A stretch of 64,000 nucleotides of DNA from Aliivibrio_A kagoshimensis (GCF_050337105.1 NZ_JAKJSQ010000003.1:62001-126000), one strand, 5' to 3'; positions 9,019 through 18,179 are shown, numbered from the stretch's first letter. Notes: generated by a model from the sequence alone, not told the origin. A program made the numbers and translations.

Positions 9019-10965
9019 CTACTTATCTTCTGCTTTAGGTTCTAGTGTCTCTTGCTCAATATGGTCGGCATAGCCTTTCGGTGGAGGTGTCCACCCACGA
9101 TCAGTCAGGCTGTGTTTATCGCTTCGGTCAGACTTCATTTCATGTCCTAACACTCTCTCAAGTTCCATGAACAGATCCCGAAAGTGCGTAGTGAATTTAT
9201 CATCCTCAGATCCTTTACTCCATAAATGATACAGTTCATCTTTGTGTTTCAGTTCAATTTCATCAAAAATGGCTTTCTGTTGTTCAGCTTTAAACTTGTG
9301 CATGCCTAACCCAACTAAAGCTTCACGTCCTAATTCAAGGGCTGAGTGGTAGGTTTCGGTAACGACGATGTCGGCCCCTGCTTTTCTCAACTGATATGAG
9401 TGCCCTCTATCAAACGCACGGGCTAATACGGTCAACTTGGGGTAAGTGTGTTTGAGGTACTCAACCAACTCAACTGCTCGCGGGTGATCGTCAATAGCGA
9501 CAATAAAGAGAGAAGCTTCTTCAATGCCAGCGGTATGAATAAGTTGGTGGTTCGTGGCATCACCAAAGTAACTTTTGGTGTTAATTCTTCGTAGTAATTC
9601 GATTTGCGTGATCGAGTGATCTAAAACAACGGTATTCACCCCATTAGCCACAAGCATCCGATTGACGATTTGACCAAAACGGCCCACACCGGCAATGATC
9701 ACTGTTCCTTGTTCGTCTATTTCGTCCGCTTGCCTATCGTTTTCACTCTGTTCAAAACGAGGGACAATGACTTTATCAAACAGGATGAATAGCCCTGGTG
9801 TTAAAAACATGGACAGTGCGACAACGAGGGATAATGTTTGGGCAAGATCGGTAGGGATAACATGGTTTTGTACCGTAAAGCTAAGGAGAACAAATCCGAA
9901 TTCCCCCGCTTGAGCCAGACTTAAAGCAAACAACCAGCGAGCGCTGCCTTTAATTTTGAAAATAATACCGATGAGATAGAGTACCAACGCTTTTAATATC
10001 ATAACGATCAGGGTAGCTGAAATGATAAATCCAAAATCATTGAAAAGAATTGAGAAGTCGATCCCGGCCCCAACGGTGATAAAGAATAACCCTAAAAGGA
10101 GGCCTTTAAACGGCTCGATATTGGATTCTAACTCATGTCTAAATTCACTGTTGGCTAATACCACACCCGCTAAGAATGCTCCTAGAGCAGGAGAGAGGCC
10201 AACTAAACTCATTAAAGCTGCGATACCAATGACGAGCATAAGTGCAGAGGCGGTAAAGATCTCGCGTAGTCCTGATTTGGCAATAAAACTAAACAGTGGA
10301 CGGCTTAGGTAATGACCGCCAACGACGACACTGGCGATAGAGGCCATGACGACTAACGCATATGACCAACCTGGTAGGCCAACCACTAAACTTAACTCTG
10401 GGTGGTGTTCCGCGGCGACTGAAGTAAGGCTTTTGGCTTGTTCGACTAATTCGGGCAGTGCGAGCAGAGGAATCAACGCCAGCATCGGGATCACCGCAAT
10501 ATCTTGAAATAATAAGACAGAGAAAGCAGATTTTCCCCCTTCCGATCTAGAGAGTCCTTTTTCGCTAAACGTTTGCAGCACAATAGCAGTTGATGAGAGC
10601 GCAAAAATCAACCCTATGGTGAGTGACACGCTCCATGATAATCCGAATAACATAGCAATAGGGGTAACCGCTAAGGTGGTTAAGGCTAGCTGTAAACCTC
10701 CTAAACCCATGAGTCGGTTTTTCATGTTCCATAACATTTTGGGCTCTAGCTCCAAGCCCACTAAAAAGAGCATCATGACGACGCCGAACTCAGCAAAGTG
10801 TTGGATACTATTTGTCTCTTCACCCACAAGGCCTATCACTGGGCCGATAACTACGCCCGCAATGAGGTAGCCCAATACCGAGCCTAAACCTGCTCGTTTG
10901 GCTAGTGGTACTGCAATCACAGCGGCAAAGAGATAGATGAAAGCTTGAATGAAGTAAGTGGTCAT
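9019..10965 (-). CDS. KefB/KefC-type glutathione-regulated K+/H+ antiporter
   Basis: The 648-residue CPA2 protein has about twelve membrane segments in its first 390 residues, including the GVGHLAF-type region written here as FAEFGVVMMLFLVGLELEP. A cytoplasmic TrkA-N (RCK) domain follows, starting GTVIIAGVGRFGQ. Kef channels release K+ and acidify the cell when glutathione adducts of electrophiles bind the RCK domain. Its start overlaps the stop of the oxidoreductase gene as TAATG, typical of kef pairs. KefB and KefC cannot be separated by eye. Confidence 0.88.
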   Translation of the reverse strand: MTTYFIQAFIYLFAAVIAVPLAKRAGLGSVLGYLIAGVVIGPVIGLVGEETNSIQHFAEFGVVMMLFLVGLELEPKMLWNMKNRLMGLGGLQLALTTLAVTPIAMLFGLSWSVSLTIGLIFALSSTAIVLQTFSEKGLSRSEGGKSAFSVLLFQDIAVIPMLALIPLLALPELVEQAKSLTSVAAEHHPELSLVVGLPGWSYALVVMASIASVVVGGHYLSRPLFSFIAKSGLREIFTASALMLVIGIAALMSLVGLSPALGAFLAGVVLANSEFRHELESNIEPFKGLLLGLFFITVGAGIDFSILFNDFGFIISATLIVMILKALVLYLIGIIFKIKGSARWLFALSLAQAGEFGFVLLSFTVQNHVIPTDLAQTLSLVVALSMFLTPGLFILFDKVIVPRFEQSENDRQADEIDEQGTVIIAGVGRFGQIVNRMLVANGVNTVVLDHSITQIELLRRINTKSYFGDATNHQLIHTAGIEEASLFIVAIDDHPRAVELVEYLKHTYPKLTVLARAFDRGHSYQLRKAGADIVVTETYHSALELGREALVGLGMHKFKAEQQKAIFDEIELKHKDELYHLWSKGSEDDKFTTHFRDLFMELERVLGHEMKSDRSDKHSLTDRGWTPPPKGYADHIEQETLEPKAEDK

Positions 10966-11594
10966 TACGCCTTCTCCCCTTGAGGTATGAAGATAGAGTC
11001 AAAATTACTACTTAGCTTAGGGAGTAGAGCCGCTTTTTCTAAATCGATCTGATTATTGGCTAACCCCTTTAATAATCTTTCCCACTGGTCGAGGTGGCTG
11101 TCTAAACGTTGGTCTTCAACAGCGGTTCGGGCACTAAATAAGGTGAATGGTGCAAGGTAGTACATGCCCGTTAAGGAAGCGGTTTGTTCCAGAGGTTGCA
11201 GCAGTTCTTTAATGGTGAAGTGGTTGTAGCCTTTCGAGCAGTAGGCCGATTCTTGACCTCCGGCAGTAAGCGCACACATAAAGGTTTTTCCATGCAAAGC
11301 GTCGCCTCCTGTGCCATAGGCAAAACCATACTCTAGCACCAGATCTTGCCACTCTTTAAGAATGGCGGGTGTGGAATACCAATAAAGAGGGAACAAAAAG
11401 ATGATCACATCATGCTCTCGTAGTTGTTGTTGCTCTTTATCGACATCGATTCGTAAAGTGGGGTAGTCATTATAGAGGTCAACAGTGGTGACATTTTCTA
11501 GCTGCTTCGCTCGCTCAAATAAAGGAGCATTGACTTCAGAGCGTTCTTGAGAAGGATGAGCAAAAAGGATAAGGATTCGTTTATTATCAGTCAT
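10965..11594 (-). CDS. Kef ancillary NAD(P)H oxidoreductase (KefF/KefG-like)
   Basis: The protein has a flavodoxin-like fold: ILILFAHPSQERS at the N-terminus, FLFPLYWYSTPAILKEW in the middle, and TAGGQESAYCSKGYNHF, all typical of the KefF/KefG/MdaB quinone reductase family. KefF or KefG binds the Kef channel and is needed for full activity. The reading frame extends to a TTG at 11615, but the ATG at 11594 gives the normal N-terminus and a 209-residue product. The stop overlaps the antiporter start by one base. Confidence 0.85.
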   Translation of the reverse strand: MTDNKRILILFAHPSQERSEVNAPLFERAKQLENVTTVDLYNDYPTLRIDVDKEQQQLREHDVIIFLFPLYWYSTPAILKEWQDLVLEYGFAYGTGGDALHGKTFMCALTAGGQESAYCSKGYNHFTIKELLQPLEQTASLTGMYYLAPFTLFSARTAVEDQRLDSHLDQWERLLKGLANNQIDLEKAALLPKLSSNFDSIFIPQGEKA

Positions 11595-11650
11595 AGGAAA
11601 CACTTTGAATTGCAAACGTTAATTCAGTGTAATCGAATGAAAATAAAAAA

Positions 11651-11674
11651 GCTCTTTTGCAAGTGCAAAAGAGC
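11651..11674 (-). terminator. intrinsic terminator after gltS
   Basis: GCTCTTTTGCA pairs with TGCAAAAGAGC across a two-base loop, followed on the minus strand by six T residues. It ends the gltS transcript and isolates it from the kef operon. Confidence 0.85.
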
Positions 11675-11695
11675 GTAATTGATTGCGGCGGGCAG

Positions 11696-12919
11696 TTAAC
11701 CGATAAAGCTTATGTAACCCTGTAGGATAATGAGGTTGACGATATCGATAAAGAAGGCGCCAACAATCGGTACTACCATAAATGCTTGAGGTGATGGTCC
11801 GTAACGTGAAACAAGAGACCCCATGTTCATTACGGCGGTAGGCGTCGCTCCTAATCCAAAGCCACAATGTCCCCCTGCAATGATAGCAGCATCATAGGTA
11901 CCCCCCATGATCCGAAACGTCACAAAATAGGAGAAGATAGCCAGCATGACGGTTTGAGCGGATAGAATCGCCAGCAACGGCAATGCGAGGTCGAAAATGT
12001 TCCACAGTTTTAGGTTCATCAAAGCCATCGCTAAAAACAGTGAAAGGGCAACGGTACCTAAAATATCGATCGCTTCACTGTGTACTTTATAGGTTTTAGT
12101 CACTTCGGTGGTATTGGTGAAGATAACGCCTAAGAAGAGTGCATAGACAAAGTTAGGGATTTGAAGCCAGCTGATTTCAAGCTTAGCAACCGCTTCGTGT
12201 ACATAACCTGCACCGACAACACACAGTAATAAGATAAAGAGTGTTTCAATGATCTTTTTGGCAGTGATCCTATCCTCTTCATTCTCGTTATAGGTGACGA
12301 GCTCTGGAAACTCCTCATGATGATTAGTGCCAATGCCATATTCTGATTCAAGATTATTCTTTTTAATCAGACGTTGCGCAATCGGCCCGCCAATGATTCC
12401 GCCCATTACTAAACCAAATGTTGCGGCAGCCATCGCTAGCTCAAGGGTAGAAATACCATACATGTCATAGAAGGTTTGAGACCAGGCCGCGCCAGTGCCA
12501 TGACCGCCTGATAGCGTGATTGAACCCGCAATTAAACCAAGAATAGGTTCTAGACCTAGCAGGGAAGCTAGGGTAACACCAAGCCCATTTTGCAATAGGA
12601 TATAGAGCGATGCGATGCCTAAAAATAGAAAGACCTTTGCCCCCCCTTTTAAAAGCTGGGTATAACTGGCGGCAAGCCCTACTGTGCTAAAGAACATAAG
12701 CATTAACGTACTCTGCATAGGTAAGGAGAACGCTAACGATATTCCTTGAAAGTGTAAAAACGTAATGATGATAGCCACAATTAATCCGCCTACAATGGGT
12801 TCGGGGATATTAAATCGTTGCAGCGTGGCCACCTTTGAATTGACAATATGCCCTAGAAATAGCACTGCAAAAGCGATGAGAAAAGATTCGAGTGAACCAA
12901 TTGAATAGATAGTATTCAT
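11696..12919 (-). CDS. gltS: sodium/glutamate symporter
   Basis: The 407-residue membrane protein shows ten or more hydrophobic segments and the GltS signatures SGGHGTGAAW and GGHCGFGLGATPTA, which are the two inverted-repeat pore motifs of the ESS family. It imports glutamate with sodium. Length matches the E. coli protein. An AGAGGT ribosome site precedes the ATG, and a terminator follows. It is monocistronic and divergent from the FrnE-like gene. Confidence 0.95.
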   Translation of the reverse strand: MNTIYSIGSLESFLIAFAVLFLGHIVNSKVATLQRFNIPEPIVGGLIVAIIITFLHFQGISLAFSLPMQSTLMLMFFSTVGLAASYTQLLKGGAKVFLFLGIASLYILLQNGLGVTLASLLGLEPILGLIAGSITLSGGHGTGAAWSQTFYDMYGISTLELAMAAATFGLVMGGIIGGPIAQRLIKKNNLESEYGIGTNHHEEFPELVTYNENEEDRITAKKIIETLFILLLCVVGAGYVHEAVAKLEISWLQIPNFVYALFLGVIFTNTTEVTKTYKVHSEAIDILGTVALSLFLAMALMNLKLWNIFDLALPLLAILSAQTVMLAIFSYFVTFRIMGGTYDAAIIAGGHCGFGLGATPTAVMNMGSLVSRYGPSPQAFMVVPIVGAFFIDIVNLIILQGYISFIG

Positions 12920-13287
12920 ATTACCTCTTGGTTGACCTGTCTAAGTATAAAAGGCAGGTAGTATGTAAAAAATGAGTCCATTCAGGTAGAGAAGTGTTCA
13001 GACAGTCGTCGACACCAATAGTGCTAAGCACTGTTGTTATGATATTTGGCTTCAAAAACGATGGTTTGTTGAAGAGAGTAAACGATGATATTGGTGGTAT
13101 AAAACCAATACTGAGTTGCATGTGTCTCTTTGCGTTGGGTGGTAGTCTGAAAAATAACGGATGATAGTATCCACATTTTCGTGACGATGGATTGTTTTCA
13201 ATCAAAGAATCATAAAATAAACTACTATGAAAGAAAAGTGCCTTCTGGCGGTCTATATAACCGTCTTTTATATTTAGGAATCTCCGA
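12920..13287. other. divergent intergenic region, gltS / FrnE-like gene
   Basis: The 368-bp gap should hold the divergent promoters of the two flanking genes. A five-pair stem (ACCTG/CAGGT) lies in the gltS leader. The minus-strand ORF across the gap has no recognisable features and looks like noise. Confidence 0.5.
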
Positions 13288-13953
13288 ATGTTTTCAAGGA
13301 AGAAATCAGAAAAACAAACCATTGAAGTGATTATTATCTCGGATGTGGTATGCCCATGGTGTGTGATTGGTTATCGACGTTTCTTAAAAGCCACAGAGGC
13401 ATTTTCAGCCGACGTGAACTTTGCTATTACTTGGTATCCGTTTCAGCTGAATCCTCAAATGACCGTACAAGGGGTTAATCGTCAAACTTATCTTATCGAA
13501 AAGTATGGTATGAGTGAACTTGACGTGAATGCAATGAAGGATAATTGGACACAGTTAGGCGCAGAACAAGGCTTTGAGTTCAATTTCTTTGATCAGATGA
13601 AAACGTATAATACATTGGATGCTCATCAGTTGATTGCTTGGGCGGCTGAATTTGATCAACAGACCGAGATGAGTGTTGCTCTCTTTGATGCCTATTTTTC
13701 ACAGCGAAAAGATGTGTCGGACCGTCATGTCTTACTTACCATCGTCGAACAACTGGGATTAGAGGTTGAAATTGCAAGCAAAGTGCTTGAAGAGGGACAC
13801 TATATTTCAAAAATCCGAACCGAACAAAATGGCATTGCGAATCAAGGTATTCATACCGTACCTGCAATGATATTTAATAATCGATTTTTAATCTCTGGTG
13901 GTCAGAGTGTTGAAAAATATAAAATGACGATTGAAAAACTAATTAGTCAGTAG
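13288..13953 (+). CDS. FrnE/DsbA-like thiol oxidoreductase
   Basis: The 221-residue protein belongs to the DsbA-fold group related to FrnE and 2-hydroxychromene-2-carboxylate isomerase. The CPWC active site lies near residue 25, followed by VIGYRRF. The cis-proline region near the C-terminus reads IHTVPAMIFNN, then ISGGQS. No signal peptide is visible, so it should act in the cytoplasm as a disulfide isomerase or oxidoreductase. An AGGAA ribosome site precedes the ATG. A weak hairpin (13974-13994) lies between it and the next gene. Confidence 0.88.
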   Translation: MFSRKKSEKQTIEVIIISDVVCPWCVIGYRRFLKATEAFSADVNFAITWYPFQLNPQMTVQGVNRQTYLIEKYGMSELDVNAMKDNWTQLGAEQGFEFNFFDQMKTYNTLDAHQLIAWAAEFDQQTEMSVALFDAYFSQRKDVSDRHVLLTIVEQLGLEVEIASKVLEEGHYISKIRTEQNGIANQGIHTVPAMIFNNRFLISGGQSVEKYKMTIEKLISQ

Positions 13954-14009
13954 CACTAGGATAAAACTGTGTTATAAAGGCGCAAAACCTTTATGTTATT
14001 GGGATGTGA

Positions 14010-14897
14010 ATGATTTATCTATTACCGTTGATCAGTGTTTTGATATGGGGGGGAAACTCCATTGTCAATAAGATGTCGGTCTCTGTGATTGAACCCAGTG
14101 CGATGAGTTTTTATCGATGGTTTTTTGCCTTTCTCATACTGACTCCTTTCTGTATTCGATCTGTCATAAAGCACCGTCAAGTGATTAAGCCGTACTTACT
14201 TAAGCTTGCGGTGTTAGCGTCATTAGGGATGGGTTTACATCAATCGCTAGGGTATTTTGCCGCCGTAACGACCACCGCGTCTAACTTAGCGTTGATCACC
14301 TCTTTAGTGCCGTTGATTAGTCTTTTCTTAAGCGTTCCATTATTGGGTAAACGCTTATCTAAAATGAGTTTGGTTGGTGCAACGGTGGCCTTAACTGGAC
14401 TCTCCTTCATGTTGGGTCAAGGGGATGCACTGTTCTTTTTGCATAGCACCATTAATCAAGGTGACGGCATTATGCTGGTGGCGGCACTGGTGTACGCATT
14501 GTATGGCGTATTAATTAAACGTTGGTCGATTCCTCTTTCTAATTGGCAATTGATCTATATGCAGGTCATGTTTGCGGTTGTTTTTCTTTTCCCACTTCTC
14601 CTAAGTAGTGATAGCTATGTTATTTCAGAAAGTGCATTTTCAGTGGTGGCCTATGCGTCAATTGCCGCTTCAATTATCGCCCCATGGTGTTGGATAAAAG
14701 CGATTGACAAGATTGGTGCGGATAATAGCGCTATGTTTATGAATCTTATGCCTGTTTTTGCCGTCTCATTAGCGGCAGCCATACTGGGAGAAGAGATTCG
14801 CAACTATCACCTAATCGGTGGAGTGATGGTGATAGTTGGTGTCATTCTGGCACAGCTGAAATTATTTAAGAAAAAGAGAGGTGCAGCAGTCGTATAG
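14010..14897 (+). CDS. EamA-family (DMT) transporter
   Basis: The 295-residue protein has about ten membrane segments arranged as two EamA repeats (about residues 5-135 and 148-285), starting LPLISVLIWGGNSIVNK. These drug/metabolite transporters export amino acids, purines or metabolites; the substrate is unknown. A hairpin TGTGTGA/TCACACA at 14920-14935 follows the stop and may be its 3' end, though it has no T-run. Confidence 0.88.
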   Translation: MIYLLPLISVLIWGGNSIVNKMSVSVIEPSAMSFYRWFFAFLILTPFCIRSVIKHRQVIKPYLLKLAVLASLGMGLHQSLGYFAAVTTTASNLALITSLVPLISLFLSVPLLGKRLSKMSLVGATVALTGLSFMLGQGDALFFLHSTINQGDGIMLVAALVYALYGVLIKRWSIPLSNWQLIYMQVMFAVVFLFPLLLSSDSYVISESAFSVVAYASIAASIIAPWCWIKAIDKIGADNSAMFMNLMPVFAVSLAAAILGEEIRNYHLIGGVMVIVGVILAQLKLFKKKRGAAVV

Positions 14898-15041
14898 CGT
14901 GTAAAGCATCACCGTTGCGTGTGTGAAATCACACAATGATCGATATATAGGTTTTACAGTTGTCCCATTTTTGATTCAGGTGCTACAGTTATTATAAGTA
15001 TGTTACGGCATATTTTTTGATTTGGCTGCAGAGATTCTTCG

Positions 15042-15203
15042 ATGAAAATAGAACAACAAACAACAGATAATGAGAAGACACTTTTGGAACAGAAAAGAAT
15101 CAGTACAGAACTGGTTGATTTGCTAATTGAACTGCCTTGGATAGAAGTAAAAAATAAACAAGATAATGAGGAGCAGCTGAAATTTTATCAAATGCTTTAT
15201 TGA
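15042..15203 (+). CDS. small acidic protein, 53 residues
   Basis: A 53-codon ORF starts MKIEQQTTDNEK and is Glu/Gln-rich, with a predicted amphipathic helix around STELVDLLIELPW. There is no membrane segment or Cys. It ends 7 bp before the convergent AhpD-like gene. The ribosome site is weak (GAGA). I do not recognise a family. Its ordered composition and fit between flanking genes favour a real gene, but this is a modest call. Confidence 0.45.
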   Translation: MKIEQQTTDNEKTLLEQKRISTELVDLLIELPWIEVKNKQDNEEQLKFYQMLY

Positions 15204-15210
15204 GTCTCTT

Positions 15211-15771
15211 TTAGCTTGATTGTCTCACTCCTAACCCCCTAACCGTCCTATTGGCATAGGAGAAATAGGAACTTACTTGGTTGAGTTCTAATATTTCTCC
15301 ATCCTTCCACCCTTTATCTCTTAATGCCATAACATCTTTCTCATTGATGTAATGAGGTGTTTTGGTCAGTTTCAAAACATAATCGAAAGCGGCTGCTTCT
15401 TTGCGTTGAAATACTGAGTCGTAGTTATGATTCATTAATGCCGAACGTATTTTAAGTGCATAATTTACTCCTGACTGTTGATTAATGAGTACCCTTTTCA
15501 TTTCTTTATAGTGATACTCAAAACAGTAATCACATCCGTTTAAGTAGCTAACATAGATACCAATAGACTCTAAAAACCAAGCGGGAATAGTGTTCATTGG
15601 GTGGTGCAGCAACTGCTTAGAAAAGGTAATGTGAGCTTCCATGGTATGTGGTCGTAAACTGTGGACCGTCAACATATTATCAATACCATTATTTGGGCTT
15701 TTGATACGGTCATATAGCTTACGTAGTGAGCCAGTTGCGTGTTCGTAACTGATCGTTTTAATCCAGCTCAT
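15211..15771 (-). CDS. AhpD/carboxymuconolactone decarboxylase-like peroxidase
   Basis: This helical protein carries the AhpD-fold redox motif CDYCFEYH (CxxCxxxH) in the middle, as in alkylhydroperoxidase-like enzymes. It probably reduces a peroxide using the two cysteines. The frame extends upstream to a TTG at 15795, but the ATG at 15771 (MSWIKTIS) gives the typical N-terminus and 186 residues. The gene is monocistronic; substrate and reductant are unknown. Confidence 0.82.
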   Translation of the reverse strand: MSWIKTISYEHATGSLRKLYDRIKSPNNGIDNMLTVHSLRPHTMEAHITFSKQLLHHPMNTIPAWFLESIGIYVSYLNGCDYCFEYHYKEMKRVLINQQSGVNYALKIRSALMNHNYDSVFQRKEAAAFDYVLKLTKTPHYINEKDVMALRDKGWKDGEILELNQVSSYFSYANRTVRGLGVRQSS

Positions 15772-15994
15772 TTTTATTACCAATATAGTCGACAATTATT
15801 TTTAAATAGAATAATGCACAAAAACTATAATATTATAACTATCATTAATCTTTGTGAACTGAGGTGTAAATTAACAGTCAGTTATTATAATGCATTATAT
15901 ATGAATTTAATAATAGCGAGTTGATGTGAGTTAAATATTTATATTAAGGTGATATTTATAAATGGATAGTATGAATGAAATATCTAGAAAGAAT

Positions 15995-16019
15995 AAAAGC
16001 CCGAGTCACTCAGGCTTTT
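15995..16019 (-). terminator. intrinsic terminator after the aromatic permease
   Basis: AAAAGCC pairs with GGCTTTT, with an inner GAG/CTC stem, and the minus-strand 3' side is T-rich. It lies 16 bp beyond the permease stop. Confidence 0.7.
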
Positions 16020-16034
16020 ATGAAAATTACATAC

Positions 16035-17216
16035 TCATACTATTTGAGCGGACAATAGAAAACAACCAAATGCAAACGTAAGAATAAGTGCTAATGCGCC
16101 ACCTTCAGCCTGATAGATGACTTGATTATCTTGGGGGAGGTCATCAGACACTCCTTTATGATTGCCACGTACCTTTATTGTCATTGCCAGAGGAATAAAT
16201 ATCGCTAAAAAGACTAAAATTATCCCGGCGTAGTTCAGCGCTGCTAAGAAATGGTTTGCGGCAAATAGTGCCCCAAACAGCGGCAAAACAAAACTGATAC
16301 AATAAGTAATCACACGGTTCTGTTTAAACGTATCTAAATTTTGGTCAAACAGTGCCATTGCCACACCTAAGAAAGAAGTAAGCAGGGCTAAGCCAGTGAA
16401 TATCGACAGAACAGAACTGATGTGAGCATACTGAGTAGAAAGCACTGCTAATAAATCAGAGACATTAGTAAAATGAGAGAGCTGATCATTGGTCAGATTT
16501 CCCACAACAACGTATAACCAGATTAAATAGCAAAAAAGTGGAACAAGTGAACCAACAATTACCATATTACGTAACTGCTTATGACTCGCCCCTTCGTTAT
16601 AATTTACTAAAGATGGGATGACGACCATAAACCCGAAACTAGTGAATAGGATTGAACTGGTTTTAATCAAGTCAGCACGATTACTGTTGGTCACTTGTTG
16701 CAAGTTATCAAATGAAATACTCGGTGCCATATAAACCAATGAGAATGCGAGTAGTACGATCATAACGCTAAACATCGCACGGTTTATTTTATCAATAGTA
16801 TTGGTGCCAGCGGCAACAACTAACCCTGCAATCAGTGTGAATAAGATTTGGCTTTGGGTCATGGTGATTGAGATGTGAAAAGAGGTGAGTAATTTATGAA
16901 GCAGATCGCCAGCACCAATAATGTAGGCCATAAGTAGGCAAATCAACAGAGCGTATAACAGCAGATTGGTGACAATCTGTCCGTTCTTTCCTAATGTCTG
17001 TTTGGCAATGGTGTTCATGCTAAATCCGCCACCGGCTTTGATGCTTGACTCTAGTAACAGCAGAGCTGCATAAGTGGTCCCTAGCCAAATTAACAACATT
17101 AATAGTGTGCCAGATAGTAGGCCAAACTGAGCCAATACCATAGGAATTGCCAGCATACCTGCTCCGAGTGCAGTGCCTGCAATAATCAATGAACTGCCTA
17201 ATAGTTTTGTATTCAC
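16035..17216 (-). CDS. aromatic amino acid permease, TyrP/Mtr/TnaB family
   Basis: The 393-residue protein has about eleven membrane segments and the HAAAP-family N-terminus GSSLIIAGTALGAGMLAIPM. It should import tyrosine or tryptophan with protons; it looks closer to TyrP by eye. The start codon is GTG at 17216, with AAGGAAA 6 nt upstream. A 37-codon ORF rich in Tyr and Phe codons ends 64 bp upstream on the same strand, suggesting control by leader-peptide translation. Confidence 0.9.
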   Translation of the reverse strand: MNTKLLGSSLIIAGTALGAGMLAIPMVLAQFGLLSGTLLMLLIWLGTTYAALLLLESSIKAGGGFSMNTIAKQTLGKNGQIVTNLLLYALLICLLMAYIIGAGDLLHKLLTSFHISITMTQSQILFTLIAGLVVAAGTNTIDKINRAMFSVMIVLLAFSLVYMAPSISFDNLQQVTNSNRADLIKTSSILFTSFGFMVVIPSLVNYNEGASHKQLRNMVIVGSLVPLFCYLIWLYVVVGNLTNDQLSHFTNVSDLLAVLSTQYAHISSVLSIFTGLALLTSFLGVAMALFDQNLDTFKQNRVITYCISFVLPLFGALFAANHFLAALNYAGIILVFLAIFIPLAMTIKVRGNHKGVSDDLPQDNQVIYQAEGGALALILTFAFGCFLLSAQIV

Positions 17217-17280
17217 AGTGTTTCCTTTATTTCTTCTAATTGAATATGGTTCGTTAAGTACTTGTAATCTAATTAACTAG

Positions 17281-17394
17281 TTAATATCGATAAGAAAAAT
17301 AAAATAGCGTGATGAAACAGTATGTGTTGATAAGCCGGTTATGAGGAGATCCTTCCGTTGGCTCAATGATCGGGCCGGTAGCGATAGCTTTCAT
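17281..17394 (-). CDS. aromatic-rich leader peptide before the permease gene
   Basis: A 37-codon ORF begins at an ATG with a near-perfect ribosome site (AAGGAG, 5 nt spacing) and ends NTYCFITLFYFSYRY. Seven of its last 13 residues are Tyr or Phe. It lies in the same direction as, and 64 bp before, the TyrP-family permease. A short stem ACTCC/GGAGT (17400-17412) overlaps its ribosome site. There is no intrinsic terminator between leader and permease, so control by ribosome stalling with Rho, as at tnaC, or by translation coupling is inferred. Confidence 0.6.
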   Translation of the reverse strand: MKAIATGPIIEPTEGSPHNRLINTYCFITLFYFSYRY

Positions 17395-18179
17395 GACTAC
17401 TCCTTGGGAGTGTTTTTTTGTTCTTTACCCGTAATTGATTGAAATAAAATGTTACTTTTATTTCCTAGGTAAGAAGCATAAGTTGATTTTACGTCATATT
17501 ACAGAATAACGTGACAATTGTGAATCTGTAACCGACTATTTTTACACCATTAAGCCATCTTTGTGCTACTCGATGAATAGGTAATTATTTCTCTGATATA
17601 TATAAACAATTTTAAAAGTCCGAGAATATACAATTGAGTATTAACAGAATATATTGTCAAAAATATAGAGTGATTCATTATCGACAATTAGCTCATATCG
17701 AATGTTATAAAAGGATCACTATTCAAAAGATCTAGATCTTCCTCCCAAAAAGAATCAAACCTTAAAATTAATTTTCCTTAGTCGATATTCCTTTTTTTAC
17801 CAAGTTTTACATTAAAAATATTAACGTCATTACTTTCAAAGAGTCTACGATAATTAAATTTACCTCTATATATAAGCGACTTAGCATTGCTGGGGTAAAT
17901 GCATGAAATGAGAATCATTACCATAATATGAGAATTTGCGGCATAGCTTCAAAAAACACAATCGAGTTTTGAAAGTCAGAATTACCCTACATGATTTAAT
18001 ATAATTAATGGTGTAACCATATGAATTTCTAGGTATTTATCATGTCAATAAAAATATAATAAAGTTATATTAATTCTCATAAGTGAGACATTTGCGTATT
18101 TTTTCACTGCGGTTACTATCGTTTTCATTAGCAAACATGTTTGTTAAAAACCTAAATTTTACATAAAGAAAAGGAATAC
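17395..18179. other. long AT-rich intergenic region upstream of the Tad locus
   Basis: The 785-bp gap separates the divergent permease leader and flp. It contains a Fur-like box (17904-17922), repeated ATGAGAAT words (17908-17915, 17928-17935 and inverted at 18073-18080), and two TGAGA-type motifs each followed by TTTGCG. No ORF of note was found. The size and repeats point to complex control of the Tad pilus promoter. Confidence 0.6.
17904..17922. promoter_or_regulatory. putative Fur box upstream of flp
   Basis: The segment AATGAGAATCATTACC matches 14 of 16 positions of the Fur-consensus core AATGATAATCATTATC. It lies about 260 bp before the flp start codon. Fur binding would link the Tad pilus, or a divergent transcript, to iron status. 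The distance from flp leaves the target open. Confidence 0.5.

Noticed and set aside
12921..13322. 133-residue minus-strand ORF between gltS and the FrnE-like gene
   Set aside because: It covers both promoters, overlaps the FrnE-like start, and shows no recognisable domain or clear ribosome site.
14920..14935. CRP-site-like TGTGA ... TCACA
   Set aside because: Only two bases separate the half-sites, against six in a CRP site; it is better read as a hairpin.
17400..17419. Plus-strand terminator-like stem ACTCC/GGAGT with seven T residues
   Set aside because: No plus-strand gene lies upstream to be terminated. The stem is only 5 bp and more likely relates to the minus-strand leader's ribosome site.
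17527..17546. TyrR-box-like TGTAAC ... TTTACA upstream of the aromatic permease
   Set aside because: The spacer is 8 bp instead of 6 and one half-site base differs, so it does not meet the TyrR pattern well.
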